Numbered from the stretch's first letter, positions 10,255-21,105 are shown. The stretch: 64,000 nt of DNA from Mytilus edulis (GCF_963676685.1 NC_092346.1:47923289-47987288); one strand, 5' to 3'. Notes: generated by a model not told the origin, from the sequence alone. A program made the numbers and translations.

Positions 10255-11305
10255 ATGGCTAGGTCATTAAACCGGAAACAAATGGAGTTTTTTTATCATG
10301 TGCTTAATATATCAAAATCTGATAACAAACAATTCATGCTGTTCTTAAGTGGTGGAGCAGGAGTAGGAAAAACAAGACTTACAAAATGCATATACCAAGC
10401 ACTTATAAAATATTACAATACAACACAGGGAGAAAATCCAAATCAGAAGTCCATTATTCTGGCCGCACCAACAGGTAAAGCAGCGTATTTGAAAGGAGGT
10501 GTTACGTTGCATGCAGCATTTGGAGTTCCAGCAAACCAGGGGTTTCAGTATCGTCCATTAAAACATGAACTTTTAAATACATTAAGACATCAACTTGAAC
10601 ACCTTCAACTTATTAGATTTCAATGTGTGGATCAAAATTATTTTGTTTTATCAACCAGAGAATGCAAGAAATTATGGGTGTATCAAAACCATTTGGAGGT
10701 ATTAATATCATCACTATAGGAGATCTTTTCCAACTTAGGCCAGTAATGGATTCCTGGATTTTTAAACAACCTTCTGGTAATTCTACTGAAATTTTATCAC
10801 AAAATGTGTGGAAAGAAAAATTCATGTTTTATGAACTGACAGATATTATGAGACAGAAAAATGATAAATTATTTGCAGAGACACATAACAGAATAAGAGA
10901 GAGAAACCAAACTGTTGAAGATGTGAATTTTTTAAAGACCAGAGTAATAAAATCTTATATTCCAGAGTATGCTACATTTGCCACTCGTCTGCTTTACCAC
11001 AACAAAAGTGTAGATATGTTGTTTGTACAATGAGTGCAAAACCATAAAGTGATAGTTAAATGCATAGACATTGTAATAGGAGATATATCTGCAGAGACAA
11101 AAGAGAAAATTAAAGAAAAAGCAAAGGATTTTGAGATGGGACTGTCCAAAACATGTGATAAAGCTGTTAGAGTGCATACAGAGTTAACAGTTAACATTGA
11201 TCTATTTGATGGATTAGTTAATGGAGCTGCTGGAGTTTTATCAAGGATATTGAATGTGTCTGTTCCACGGGGTATATATCTCCCAATTGATAAGATATTC
11301 CCGTG
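10255..11305 (+). pseudogene. Helitron PIF1-like helicase domain, truncated and frameshifted
   Basis: The first segment (10255-10620) has LSGGAGVGKTRLTK (Walker A, about 10345-10386), LAAPTGKAAY (motif Ia) and TLHAAFGVPAN. A frameshift near 10625 leads to the second segment (10623-11033) with IITIGDLFQLRPV (motif III) and LTDIMRQKNDKLFAE. After a stop at 11031 a third segment (11034-11290) gives HTELTVNIDLFDGLVNGAAGVL. The final helicase motifs are absent, because sequence after about 11305 belongs to another repeat. The Walker B Asp-Glu is not intact: the frame breaks at CVDQ. The domain would unwind DNA during rolling-circle transposition. Confidence 0.9.
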
Positions 11306-11810
11306 CTTGCATTTCCTATCATGATTTTCTTGATAGAGGGTGGCTGCTCACACGGAAGCTATTAAACCAAGAGTTCCAAATGGTGAAGTTGAAATCATCC
11401 CTTCGTTTTACGGACACCATCACGAGTTGGTTGACCGTTATGGAATAACCGTTTCACAAATGATATCGGATATGTTCCTTACGTCGTAACTACAATCCCC
11501 TTCCCTTTCATGAATGAGACCTACCGACTTGGACTATTTACCGGATTTGTTATCACATAAGCAACACGAAGGGTGCCACATGTTGAGCAGGATCTGCTTA
11601 CCTTTCCGGAGCACCTGAGATCACCCCTAGTTTTTGGTGGAGTTCGTGTTGTTTATTCTTTAGGTTTCTATGTTGTGTCATGTGTACTATTGTTTGTCTG
11701 TTTGTCTTTTTCGTTTTTAGCCATGGCGTTGTCAGTTTATTTTAGATTTATGAGTTTGACTGTCCCTTTGGTATCTTTTGTCCCTCTTTTGTATCATATT
11801 TCAATTCATT
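11305..11810 (+). repeat. Dispersed repeat family A, sense copy
   Basis: Contains 'GAGCACCTGAGATCACCCC', 'TTTAGCCATGGCGTTGTCAG' and 'TTGGTATCTTTTGTCCCTC', a block I recognise as one of the commonest Mytilus dispersed repeats. Antisense copies or pieces lie at 20018-20270, 22120-22200 (diverged), 34022-34062 and 60330-60425. The open frame 11573-11815 is unlikely to be a gene, since the other copies carry shifts. It replaces the C-terminus of the Helitron helicase. Confidence 0.75.
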
Positions 11811-12060
11811 ATTGATGTAATATGTATACAATATGTATTCAATACCGTAAGCATGTTGAAATTAAAAAAAAATACTAACACTTATTTTAGTAAAGTTAAC
11901 GAATATTATATGATCAACAATAAAATGTCTTTTTATTTTATACTTTATTGATTGATTACACATCTATTTATAATTTGTTTACCTAATCCTGACCTAATGT
12001 TGATTTTTAGTTTACTTCTTAAATCTACTCATTAAAAGTAAAAACAATTTTGAAGTGAGA
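11811..12060. other. AT-rich spacer
   Basis: No gene or repeat recognised between repeat A and the SGNH-like pseudogene. 'TTCATTAG' just upstream of 12089 could be a splice acceptor. Confidence 0.4.
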
Positions 12061-12094
12061 ATAATTTTATAATGTTATATTCATTAGGAATAGG

Positions 12095-12837
12095 ATGAGT
12101 GTTTCAAAACTGATGAAATGTATAAATAAGCAACCTGAAATACCTGAGGGACTGCAATTTAAAATTCCAATATTAGTATCCGACAGTAAAGGATTTACAA
12201 TGAGGAATAATTGTTTAGATTATGAATTTCCTTTAGAACTGTGGTGTTTATCATCTGCAAGGACTAAAGAACTAGTTGATATCCTAGATGAACGTATTGA
12301 AAGGGCAATTAAACGCCATAGTCATATAATTTTGTATATGGTCAGGAACATGTGACATTAGTTCAAAAATTGGAAAATACATAGAAATTTGATCAACAAA
12401 TTTTACAGTAGTAGATAGAGTCATTGAACAATATCATAGAGCAATAGGGATTGTAAATAAATATCCAAATAAGACAGAAATCAAATTTGTGGAATGCCCT
12501 ACAATTTCATTTAAAAAATGGAATAAAAATCATGGAAAATTTGATTCAAATTTGTATAAATGGGATGATAAAATTGCTACAAAACAAATCAATCATTATT
12601 ATTTAAATTCAGAAATAAAAATTTTGAATCAAAGATTGTAAAAAAAAACATTTTAGCGTTTAATCAATATTTTCTGAGAAGCAGGAAAAAAAATAGATGG
12701 AATACACCCTGAAAGATATTTAAGTTTATCTTGGACTAAATATCTACTGAAAGATACATACAAAGAATGTTTTGTAAATCTTCACTCCTCTGATGAAGTA
12801 TCATTCTCAGTTGACGATCCTGATATCACATGTTAAT
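12095..12837 (+). pseudogene. SGNH-hydrolase-like protein, frameshifted
   Basis: The open start (12095-12355) has IPILVSDSKGF, resembling the SGNH block I (G-D-S) with SDS, and a helical stretch ELVDILDERIERAIKRH before IILY. A one-base shift near 12340 moves the frame to WSGTCDISSKIGKYIE. Further frames give KTEIKFVECPTISFKKWN and, at 12690-12837, IDGIHPERYLSLSWTKYLL, matching SGNH block V (D-x-x-H), followed by an acidic tail and TAA. Order and spacing fit a small SGNH/GDSL-type fold of ~240 residues. At least three shifts or stops make it a pseudogene. Such SGNH-like genes accompany mobile elements in molluscs, so it may have travelled with the Helitron, but that link is inference. Confidence 0.55.
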
Positions 12838-12849
12838 TAGACAGGTAAT

Positions 12850-13570
12850 ATTTTAAGCAATAATGTAACTAATTATGTTCATTTTTTACATCTAGTTATT
12901 TCTCAAAATAAAACATGAACTGCCATTCGAAATAAAGCTTTAATTAACAAACCGCGTGGAATAGTATATAAATAGGCCTCCAATTCCCAATATATGCACA
13001 AAAAAATATGTACATCATGATCCATTTATATGTGTCATATCCAATTCATAATGCATTTAAAGGGTTGTGTATTAAACAGAATCATATTTTGTCCTCTGGT
13101 CTACAAGTTTGGAGATTATTCAAATATAGATTGTCTGTCTGTCAGTGTCAGATCTTGTAAATGCTCTTAAATATACAATTCTTGCAAGATTGCTATAAAA
13201 TATGTTTCAAACGTATATAGTATCAAATATTGTTTGGGCTTATATAAAATCTTAGATCACTGTACATCCTTCAACCATGAGGAAAATCTATTTATAAAAT
13301 GCCCATTTATGATATGAATAAAACAATTCAAATGCTAAAACTAATGGTCTAGTTTATAGCAATGCAATTTGTGAAATACAAATATAACACACAATCCAAT
13401 GATATTTGCTTATTTCAACAGATATAAATTAAGCTTTGTATGTTTAGCTATTGATTTGACATTTTTGTTACCTTGTATCATATCATGATTCCCATGATTT
13501 TATAGTTCAATTTGGAATTGGATAAAATGAGATAGTACTAGCAATGCAATCCACCGGCACTACATGATGA
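12850..13570. other. AT-rich intergenic DNA
   Basis: No open frame of note and no recognisable repeat, apart from short AT-rich runs. Confidence 0.4.
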
Positions 13571-13573
13571 CTT

Positions 13574-14022
13574 ATAGAACGAAATTCAAAACAGTGTGGC
13601 TGTGGTCATTGATTGACACATTAAATTCATCCATTGACTGGGACAATTTAGGTGAACGTTTGTATGTAACGACCACTGCTCACTATGTACTTTTTAAAGA
13701 CACTTAAACTATGGGGTCACCAAAGGTTCTTAACACCTTAATAAAGTAATTCGAAAAATTAATCAGAAATAACACGATGTTTTGATTTATATCAATTATA
13801 TAAATCAAAGCATAAAGGTTATTCCTGATTAATTTTTCGAATTATTTTATAATTAAATGCGTTAAGAAACCTTTGGTGACCCCACAGTGTAAATGTCTAT
13901 CGTAGGTACGTCGTGAACAGTGGTCGTTGCAGACAAACGTTCACGTAAATTGTCCCAGGCAATGGATGAATTTAATGTGTCAATCAATGGTCACAGCCAC
14001 ACTGTTTTGAATTTCATTCTAT
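13574..14022. mobile_element. 449-bp foldback element
   Basis: The left arm starts ATAGAACGAAATTCAAAACA and the right arm ends with its near-complement. Both arms share 'GTGTGGCTGTGGTCATTGAT', 'CACCAAAGGTTCTTAA' and 'CGAAAAATTAATCAG' in inverted order, meeting near 13795. The arms are about 210 bp and roughly 90% alike by eye. A single right arm occurs at 63250-63428. It is non-coding: the open frame 13920-14129 is only the right arm. Confidence 0.85.
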
Positions 14023-14847
14023 GTATACGTTCTATTCTCCATATATTATATATCTCTGAAATATATTGTTTATTTTTTCATGTTAATCATATTTTACAGC
14101 TATCAATGTTTATCTATTATTATGATTAATTTTTAATGTCTCTTTTTAATTTACATGCATCACTTCCTTTTAAGGAAAACTATACATTTATATTACACTT
14201 TCAATTCCCAATTAATCTTTCTAAATTGTTGTAAAAAGATAAACCATATGCAATATCATCATCTTCATCCATATCATTGATGTTTTTTCAAACATTATAT
14301 TTTGAACTAAGTTAATTCATCAAAAAATCAAGGAAAGTGGAACTTAACCTTAAATCCTGACTTTTATCATGTAAATTAAAAAGAGATGATTATTTATCCT
14401 TTATGAACATCATCTTTTTTTTCAGTTAACAATGGGGAAAATAAACAAAGCCTTAGAAAAAGTCAAATCAAATGCAATAAATCTCAGCAGGAATATTTAT
14501 GAACTGAAAGACAATCGCAATAAAAAACCCAAATAAAACAGCAGATTGTGTAAAAAATATTACAAAATCTGCAAGGATAATGAAGGCTTCCATTGGGTCT
14601 TTTTCCTCCTTATTTGCCAACTTCATTATTGGAGATATTGATAGTTCCTTGCAACTGGTTCAAAAATCCGCAAAAGACTTGCAGGAAGCTCATAGAAATA
14701 TGAACTTACCCTTGAAAACAAATCAGAACTCTTGCCAAAGGAAATTGATCAACTTCAAGATTTCATAACAGCATTTGAAAATTTTCCACAATTTAAGGCA
14801 AGTCTTCACAAATCAAAAAATAATAACTTAATAATTTTACTTAAGAA

Positions 14848-15200
14848 TTGAATGCTTCTTTTTGTAACTTCATGGGGTGTAAAAGCGTTAACCGAAGTAC
14901 ATTTTGTATGAAGCGCTTTCATACTAAAAATGTGCGCAAGGTCAACGCTTTTACAACCCTATGAAGTTACAAAAAGAAGCATTCAATGCTTATAATTACA
15001 TTTTTAAGAAATGATCATATTAAAAACACGAATTTTATTATTGTTTTATTTAATTCACCTGTGCACTTTATTGTGGGTCCACGTGTTATCATAAATGAAA
15101 AGTTTTATTGAGCAATGCAATTGCTTACGGAATAACACGTGATGTGCAGTTAGCCAAGCAGAATAAAGTATCATAATGAAACATACACCTAATGTAATTA
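14848..15200 (+). mobile_element. ~355-bp element with 5' hairpin, copy 1
   Basis: Begins with a long inverted repeat: GAATGCTTCTTTTTGTAAC at 14850 and its complement ending at 14983, enclosing 'GTAAAAGCG' and 'CGCTTTTAC'. A ~200-bp tail follows that includes 'GGAATAACACGTGATGTGCA'. A second copy in the same orientation lies at 20746-21100. It is non-autonomous, and the class is not determined. Confidence 0.8.
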
Positions 15201-15530
15201 TTAGATGAACAATTATTTAATATGTAACTACATTTATCAATAACAATATATTATATAAACCAATATGAATACATAAAATATTACAAAGCCAAAAAACTTT
15301 ATTTAAATACAAATAACATTTTCAATCTGTGAAGTAATGTTTCAATTATTAGCAATTTATTATCTTGTTCTTTTGAAAAGACACTCACAAGATTTAAGAT
15401 TTTATTTTGTAGTCCAAATAGATAAGATATATTTTTTTCACAACATGATTCATAGGATGTTACAATCATTTCATTAAGAATAAAAAAAAATTCAATAAAT
15501 TAATTTGACATACATAAGATCCACAAATAA
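15201..15530. other. AT-rich spacer or intron sequence
   Basis: Nothing recognised. It lies between blocks 1 and 2 of the broken acidic-tail gene. Confidence 0.4.
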
Positions 15531-16109
15531 TTTCAGATTTAAAAATCTTAAACAGAAAGAAATATTGCCTGAAGATAACCCATCTACTAGTTACAGCACT
15601 GACACAAGCAATGTGGAACAAAGGGATAATGATGAAAAGGCATAATATTCTCTATCTTAATTTTTCAAATTAATGTTCAATTAGAATCAATCATTCATAT
15701 CAAAACAAAATATTTAAAAAAGTGAAATAATTACAGTATCTCAATTATATTCATATACTTTAATTTTGGATGTAATGCATCGTCTGATTTGCTGGCGTAG
15801 TTTAGTTTATCATATCATAGACACAATTTTGTCATGTCTTCAACATTATTTCATGATTTACGCCTACTTAAAATGGAATTTAGAATTAAATTATAAGACA
15901 TAAAAGATATTACAGTCATTCTTTAATCAAATCCATACAACAAAATATTTCCAAGAGATTTATTGCATTACAGATTTTACATATGACCAGTTTGTTTCCA
16001 ACTATATTATTCCTATTAGGTCAATAATGAAGTTGATGGTGATGATGATACCACTGATAGTGATGAAGAAGGTGCTTTACTGAGTCAGCTGCCAGAAATG
16101 CCACCATGA

Positions 16110-16970
16110 ACTGATTATATTTATATTACTATGTATAATGTACTTTTAATGTTGTGGTGTATCTTCTGTATAATAATATGTATTGTTAACTATAACGTTT
16201 GTAATATTCATGTAGAAAAATACATCTTTGTCTATAAACATTTTTAATAAATGATTTTTTTCCATTAGATATCCTTCACAGACTAGAAAAAGGTAACAGC
16301 ATTTCTGGTGGATCTGGTATCAAGAAAATTCCTTTTATCCAGTAACAGTTGATAATAATAACTTTCAATTTCAGTATTCATAACATTTTCATAACTTATA
16401 ACTTTATCACATGTCAAACTATGTTACTTTTCAGAACTTTACTTCCAATGCTTGTGTTTAGATATTTGTCTTATATTGAAGTCTAACAATTACACTATCA
16501 TGTCACCTCTATCTTTAGTTACCATTATCAATATAGTTGTATATCACTAAGTCATTTCACTCTTAACCACAGTTATCCAGTATATCTCTATATAAATAAT
16601 ATACAATTGGTAGTCTGAAGACACTATAATAGTTGTCTTCAGCAGGACTATCAGCAGCGTTAGCGTTCATAAAGGCATCAGCAGCAGCGACATTATCTCA
16701 TTATTTACAGTATATATAATGTTTCTCTGATAGCATTTACTTTCAATAAAAATACAAGACAGGCGAGAAATTTTTGTGTGTCCACTCTTGTTCTTGTTCA
16801 GACTAGTCTGCAGAGTTGGCAGTATGGATTACATATCAGGCTTTAAAAGTACAAATTGAAAACCAAATGATTGCAGAAATTAAAAAAAAAACAAAAAAAC
16901 TTTTAAGATATGTATACTAGTAATTGTCTTGAAATTTAAAATTACATTCTAACAGTTTGATTCAAATTTC
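16110..16970. other. Intergenic DNA, nothing recognised
   Basis: AT-rich with scattered polyadenylation-like hexamers (for example AATAAA near 16246). No gene or repeat is supported. Confidence 0.4.
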
Positions 16971-16976
16971 AGATTA

Positions 16977-17136
16977 ATATGTATTTCTGCACATCATACT
17001 ATCCGAACTGTGACGAAAATGACAATATGCTAGCTATTTCTATAGATGTAACACAAACTACTGATGGAAATATTTCTAAATGGGATACTGTAGCATGTAA
17101 AGTTAAATACACATCTACAATAACAACAAATTGCAG
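16977..17136 (+). CDS. Possible extracellular-type exon, family unknown
   Basis: Open sequence bounded by an acceptor-like ATTTCAG and a donor-like TTGCAG|GTACGG. It reads MYFCTSYYPNCDENDNMLAI, then TVACKVKYTSTITTNC. It has regularly spaced cysteines and many Thr/Asn, which would suit a secreted or extracellular domain. The open frame itself runs on to a TGA near 17296, so the donor is a guess. A same-strand membrane-protein terminal exon lies 5 kb downstream at 22289, and the two could belong to one gene. No family recognised. Confidence 0.25.
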
Positions 17137-17319
17137 GTACGGTCATTCAGTTACATGTGGATATCTAAAATTATGCAATCCAGGAGCCCGAATTATTGTC
17201 CTTTTTTTGTCTTTTATTAGAAATAAAAAAAGGCGATGTGGTAAGATTTCCAATGGGACAGCTTTCTATGACTCTCTGTATGACCTCGAGTTATGAGAAA
17301 AACTATTACTATATCTTAA

Positions 17320-17520
17320 AAGTTCATAACACGCCCTGGCAGTAGAACGTGTGTAATAAAAAAATACAACTAACGGTCTGATCTATACTTTATAAACGAA
17401 AAGTAATGAAAGAAGACGGCAACGAACCACAACCTCTAGGTTACAGGCCCACTCAACCCTTCCCAATCTTACATAGATAGTAGCGTAACAACAAAACGAA
17501 AGAACAAACTGAAAAAAGTC
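17320..17520 (+). repeat. Dispersed repeat piece
   Basis: Contains 'GACGGCAACGAACCACAACC' and 'TACAGGCCCACTCAACCC', which resemble a Mytilus dispersed repeat ('CGGAAACGAACCACAA' type). The boundaries are uncertain. Confidence 0.35.
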
Positions 17521-17675
17521 AGGATTATATGAGTGATGTTATTGTCCATTTAGCACGTTTTATACAAGAATATACTATAGTATTCTACGAATGTATTAGA
17601 TATTGAAACGAAATTAAGTTTCAACTGCTGATCGATCAGACCACAATTGGATTCTACTTAGTTTCTGTCCTACCA

Positions 17676-18735
17676 GCGAATTTTTATACGCCCGTCAAAA
17701 TTTTGACGGGACTTATTATGGTATACAAATGTCCGGTGTCCGTCCGTCTGTCTGTCCGTCTGTCTGTCCGGCGTAAACATGTCGCACCGTAACTTGAGAA
17801 AGACTTATCCAAATTTCATGAAACTTAACATAGTTGTTTCTTATGATGGTCAAATGATCTGTATACTTTTTGGTGAAAATAAGATTAAAACTTTTTGAGT
17901 TACGGCACTTTGTAACTAAAACAGGGGTGTGTTTTTTTCACATGTCGCACCGTATCTCAAAAACCATTCTTGATTATGGCTTAAAACTTTAAACACTTCT
18001 TAGTTATATTAATCTTAATATCTGTATACTTTTTGGTGATGATTCAAAATTTTATTTTTTAGTTATTGAGTATTTTGTAAAAAAGGGGGATGGTTTTTTT
18101 TAAATGTCGCACCATATCTCAAAAACGATTTATGATTATTGCTTAAAACTTTACACATGTCTTTGTTATATTAATCTAAAGATCTGTATACTTTTTGGTG
18201 ATGATTCAAAATTTCATTTTTGAGTTGTTGAGTATTTTGTAAAAAAGGGGGAGTTTTTTTTACATGTTGTGCCGTATCTCAAAAACAATTGATGATTATT
18301 GCTTAAAACTTTACACACTTCTTTGTTACATTAATCTAAAGATCTGTATACTTTTTGGTGATGATTCAAAACTTTATTTTGGAGTTATTGAGTATTTTGT
18401 TAAACAGGGGAGGTTTTTTTTTACATCATGTCGCGCCGTATCTCAAAAATAATTTATGATTATTGCTTAAAACTTTACACACTTCTTTGTTATATTAACC
18501 TAAAGATCTGCATACTTTTTGGTTTTGATTCAAAATTTTATTTTAGTGATATTTATTTTTTTTGTAAAATAAAAACAGGGTTTGGGGTTTCACATGTCCC
18601 TCCGTGTCTCAAAAACAATATATGGTTATTGCTTAAAACTTTCTCAGAAACTATTTATGATTATTGCTTAAAACTTCTACACAAGACATCGGGCGTATCA
18701 TGCGCTCATGGCGCAGCTGTTTTTATTTTATGGTT
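17676..18735. repeat. GTCCGTCTGTC repeat with six ~160-bp tandem units
   Basis: Starts with a hairpin CCCGTCAAAATTTTGACGGG (17692-17711) and (TCCGTCTGTC)n. It then repeats a unit holding 'ATGTCGCACCGTATCTCAA', 'GATTATTGCTTAAAACTTT' and 'TCTGTATACTTTTTGGTGAT' near 17782, 17945, 18106, 18265, 18428 and 18596 (period 159-168 bp). It ends with 'CGGGCGTATCATGCGCTCAT' at 18688-18707, partly complementary to the start 'TTATACGCCCG'. The open frames at 18264-18452 and 18428-18742 are translations of the repeat. Confidence 0.8.
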
Positions 18736-18821
18736 TCGATAACAAGACACAACAAATTGAATAACGCACCATAACAAAAACAATATAATTTGATGGAAAT
18801 AGATATCATATCATATTATAC

Positions 18822-18932
18822 AATCACAGGCGTTTGTCTCAGAATTTGTTTCCCCTATATATATACCTTCATACAACACTGTGTTATATTAAGGTATATA
18901 GGGGGAATTCTGTGACAAGTGCCTGTGTAAAC
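18822..18932. mobile_element. Short foldback element
   Basis: The arms read CACAGGCGTTTGTCTCAGAA...CCCCTATATATATACCTT and its imperfect complement AAGGTATATAGGGGGAATTCTGTGACAAGTGCCTGTG, separated by about 25 bp. It is MITE-sized. Confidence 0.65.
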
Positions 18933-18969
18933 GTTATTGGTTGAACAACATGTACTTTATTCCGTTTTT

Positions 18970-19225
18970 AATGCCAAATCTATAGGCATTATGTTTTTCG
19001 GTCTGTGCGTCCGTCCGTCTGTCCCGCTTCAGATAAAACATTTTGGTCAAAGTAGTTTGTGATAAAGTTGAAGTCTAATCAACTTGAAACTTAGTACGCA
19101 TGTTCCCTCATAAAATTTTTATAATTTAATTGCCAAATTAGAGTGGACACCAATTTCACGGTCCAGTGACCATAGAAAAGGATAGTGCGAGTGGGCATCC
19201 GTGTAATATGGACCTATTCTTGTTA
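18970..19225 (+). repeat. Dispersed repeat family with GTCCGTCCGTCTGTC start, copy 1
   Basis: Shares 'GGCATTATGTTTT', 'CAATCAACTTGAAACTTAGT', 'CAATTTCACGGTCCA' and 'GGGCATCCGTGTA' in order with 47365-47620, same orientation. Non-coding. Confidence 0.75.
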
Positions 19226-20017
19226 CTTTATGAATTGGTCAATGGATTTTTAATAAAATCATATATATTAAATGGCATACATATAATATTTCCAGATTTT
19301 TAGGAGAACACACTATCGAAATACATGATAGAGGTATTGAGATTAGTAAACGAAATGGACAGTTCAACATACAGCAAAACAGTTAGTATATTACTTGATA
19401 ACTGTTGAAAGAAAGATTGATCCGTTTACTAAAAGTATAAGACTGCATGCTGTCAAGTGTGTCCATTAGACTCGAGTTCAGAAGTTCAATTGATTCATGA
19501 GAATGTCGTTTTTTCTCCTTTGTTATTCTTTTTTCTTTTTAATATAGTTAGCTTTACATGCTTGTTTTTGATATTGCAATACCATGAATTGATAAAAAAA
19601 AAAAAAATCCCGAACAGACAAATATTGTGTAATTTTCATTCTAATTGTGGGATTTCTCTAGTGAAATATATGTAATTTGGTAGACCAAACGACTCAGTTA
19701 CGGAGGTTTTTATACAAAAAATGTCAAGTTTGATATAGCATAATTAACATGATGTTCCTTTTGACTTCCAGGCAAAACGAATTCAACACAATATCTTTTC
19801 GTAGTGGGCGTTTACAGTAAGTATATATGCAAGTACTACAGCAATATTACAAAAACAATGGAGCATGCGTATGATCTGTATGATGGCGTGCATGGTTTGA
19901 TAAAGGTTTTTCCTAGTATGAGTTGAAATACGACAAGAATTTGTAATGCCTATTCGTTTGAACGATAGTCCGGAGATGATATAATTCACTAGTTGTTTGT
20001 AAAAGACTTTCCTGTTT
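19226..20017. other. Intergenic DNA, nothing recognised
   Basis: The short open frames here do not resemble known proteins. It contains a run of 13 A near 19593. Confidence 0.4.
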
Positions 20018-20290
20018 TCAAGTAAAAGAGGGACAAAAGATACCAGAGGAAGAGTCAACCTCAAAGATTGAAAATAAACTGACAGCGCCATGGCTAAAAC
20101 TGAAAAAGACAAAGAGATAAATAATAGCAGAGAAGACACAACATAGAAGCAACGTGAACCCCACTAAAACTGGGGGTGATCTCACTGATAGGTGATCCGG
20201 GAGGGTAAGCAGACCCTGCTCCACATGTGTCACCCGTCGTTATGCTTATGTTATTATAAATCCGGTAAAACACAGCAGTTGTGTAACAGT
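20018..20290 (-). repeat. Dispersed repeat family A, antisense copy
   Basis: Reverse complement of the block at 11500-11800: 'GAGGGACAAAAGATACCAGA', 'GACAGCGCCATGGCTAAA', 'GGGGGTGATCTCA' and 'GAGGGTAAGCAGACCCTGC' all match in inverted order. The minus-strand open frames here are repeat translations. Confidence 0.75.
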
Positions 20291-20745
20291 CTCATTGATA
20301 AAGGTTTTGGGTTTATGGACATCTGGTTCAACAAATGACGCTCTATTTTGTTTGTTTACAACAGTATAAAAATCAAAACAAACACTTTATAAATTTCATG
20401 CGTTTGATTTTTTTTTCTGGATTTACCCACATCAAGTACACATAAAGCGGCCGAATATTTTAAAACAACCGAAACAGTTGAAGAGTAATATAGCTTAACA
20501 AGACTTTAAAAAACCCAAATCCATCTAAGGCAAACTTAACCTGAGTGAATAGACATCTAAACATCCTTATGTGTTCTTAATTTATAACCGGACAAATCGT
20601 TAGTTATTTATCCTGTCAGTACCGAAGTATTGACTACTGAGATAATGAAACCCTATCTAGGAGACTAATAGTCCACCAGCAGCGAACTGTTTTGTAGGCA
20701 ATAATTGGTAAACATAAGACACAGTTGTCGGTATGAAGTTAAACA

Positions 20746-21105
20746 ACTGAATGCTTCTTTTTGTAAATTTATTGGGGTGTAAAAGCGTTGACCAAAGTAC
20801 ATTTTGTATTTCCGCGCTTCATTCTAAAAATGTGCGCACGGTCAACGCTTTTACAACCCTATAGAAGTTACAAAAAGAAGCATTCAATACTTATAATTAC
20901 ATTTTTTAGCTATGATCATGAAAACACGAATTTTATATATTTTTTTATTTAATTCACCTGTGCTTTTTATTGTTTTACCACGCGTATTATGAATGAAAAG
21001 TTGTATTGAGCAATGCAACTGCTTACGGAATAACACGTGATGTGCAGTTAGCCAATCAGAATAAAGTATTATAATGAAACATACATTTAATGTAATTATT
21101 TCAAT
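20746..21105 (+). mobile_element. ~355-bp element with 5' hairpin, copy 2
   Basis: Closely matches 14848-15200 along its whole length, including the GAATGCTTCTTTTTGTAA hairpin arms and 'GGAATAACACGTGATGTGCA'. The two copies differ by scattered substitutions and small gaps. Confidence 0.8.

Larger units (their letters stand above)
4140..11305 (+). mobile_element. Decayed autonomous Helitron (zinc finger-OTU-repeat-Rep-helicase)
   Basis: Pieces in one orientation and in the order expected of animal Helitrons: C2H2-like fingers, an OTU-type cysteine-protease fold, a basic repeat region, a Cys-containing and acidic region, the Rep nuclease with its HUH histidines and paired tyrosines, and a PIF1/RecD-like helicase with a Walker A motif. 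Several frameshifts and stops disrupt the reading frame and the helicase C-terminus is missing, so this is a fossil. It has been broken by a SINE (~4277-4430) and a hAT-like element (7471-8435). The right side ends in dispersed repeat A at about 11305. The 5' TC and 3' CTRR-hairpin ends of a Helitron were not found, so the outer limits are approximate. Confidence 0.85.
14430..16109 (+). pseudogene. Broken multi-exon gene with acidic C-terminal tail
   Basis: Three exon-like blocks. Block 1 (about 14427-14810) follows a TTTTTTTTCAG acceptor and reads MGKINKALEKVKSNAINLSR; after one shift, KASIGSFSSLFANFIIGDID; after another, NKSELLPKEIDQLQDFITAF. It is predicted helical and rich in K/E/L. Block 2 (15537-15644) follows TTTCAG and reads PEDNPSTSYSTDTSNVEQRD. 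Block 3 (16020-16109) follows CCTATTAG and reads VDGDDDTTDSDEEGALLSQL, ending at TGA. I do not recognise the family. Two frameshifts suggest a dead copy. It lies 1.6 kb downstream of the SGNH pseudogene on the same strand and may belong to the same mobile unit. Confidence 0.45.

Noticed and set aside
11573..11815. Open frame of 80 codons with a hydrophobic stretch
   Set aside because: It is part of dispersed repeat A. The other copies at 20 kb and 60 kb carry shifts, so no conserved protein is indicated.
18264..18742. Two overlapping open frames with C-Y-I-N-L-K repeats
   Set aside because: They follow the ~160-bp tandem repeat.
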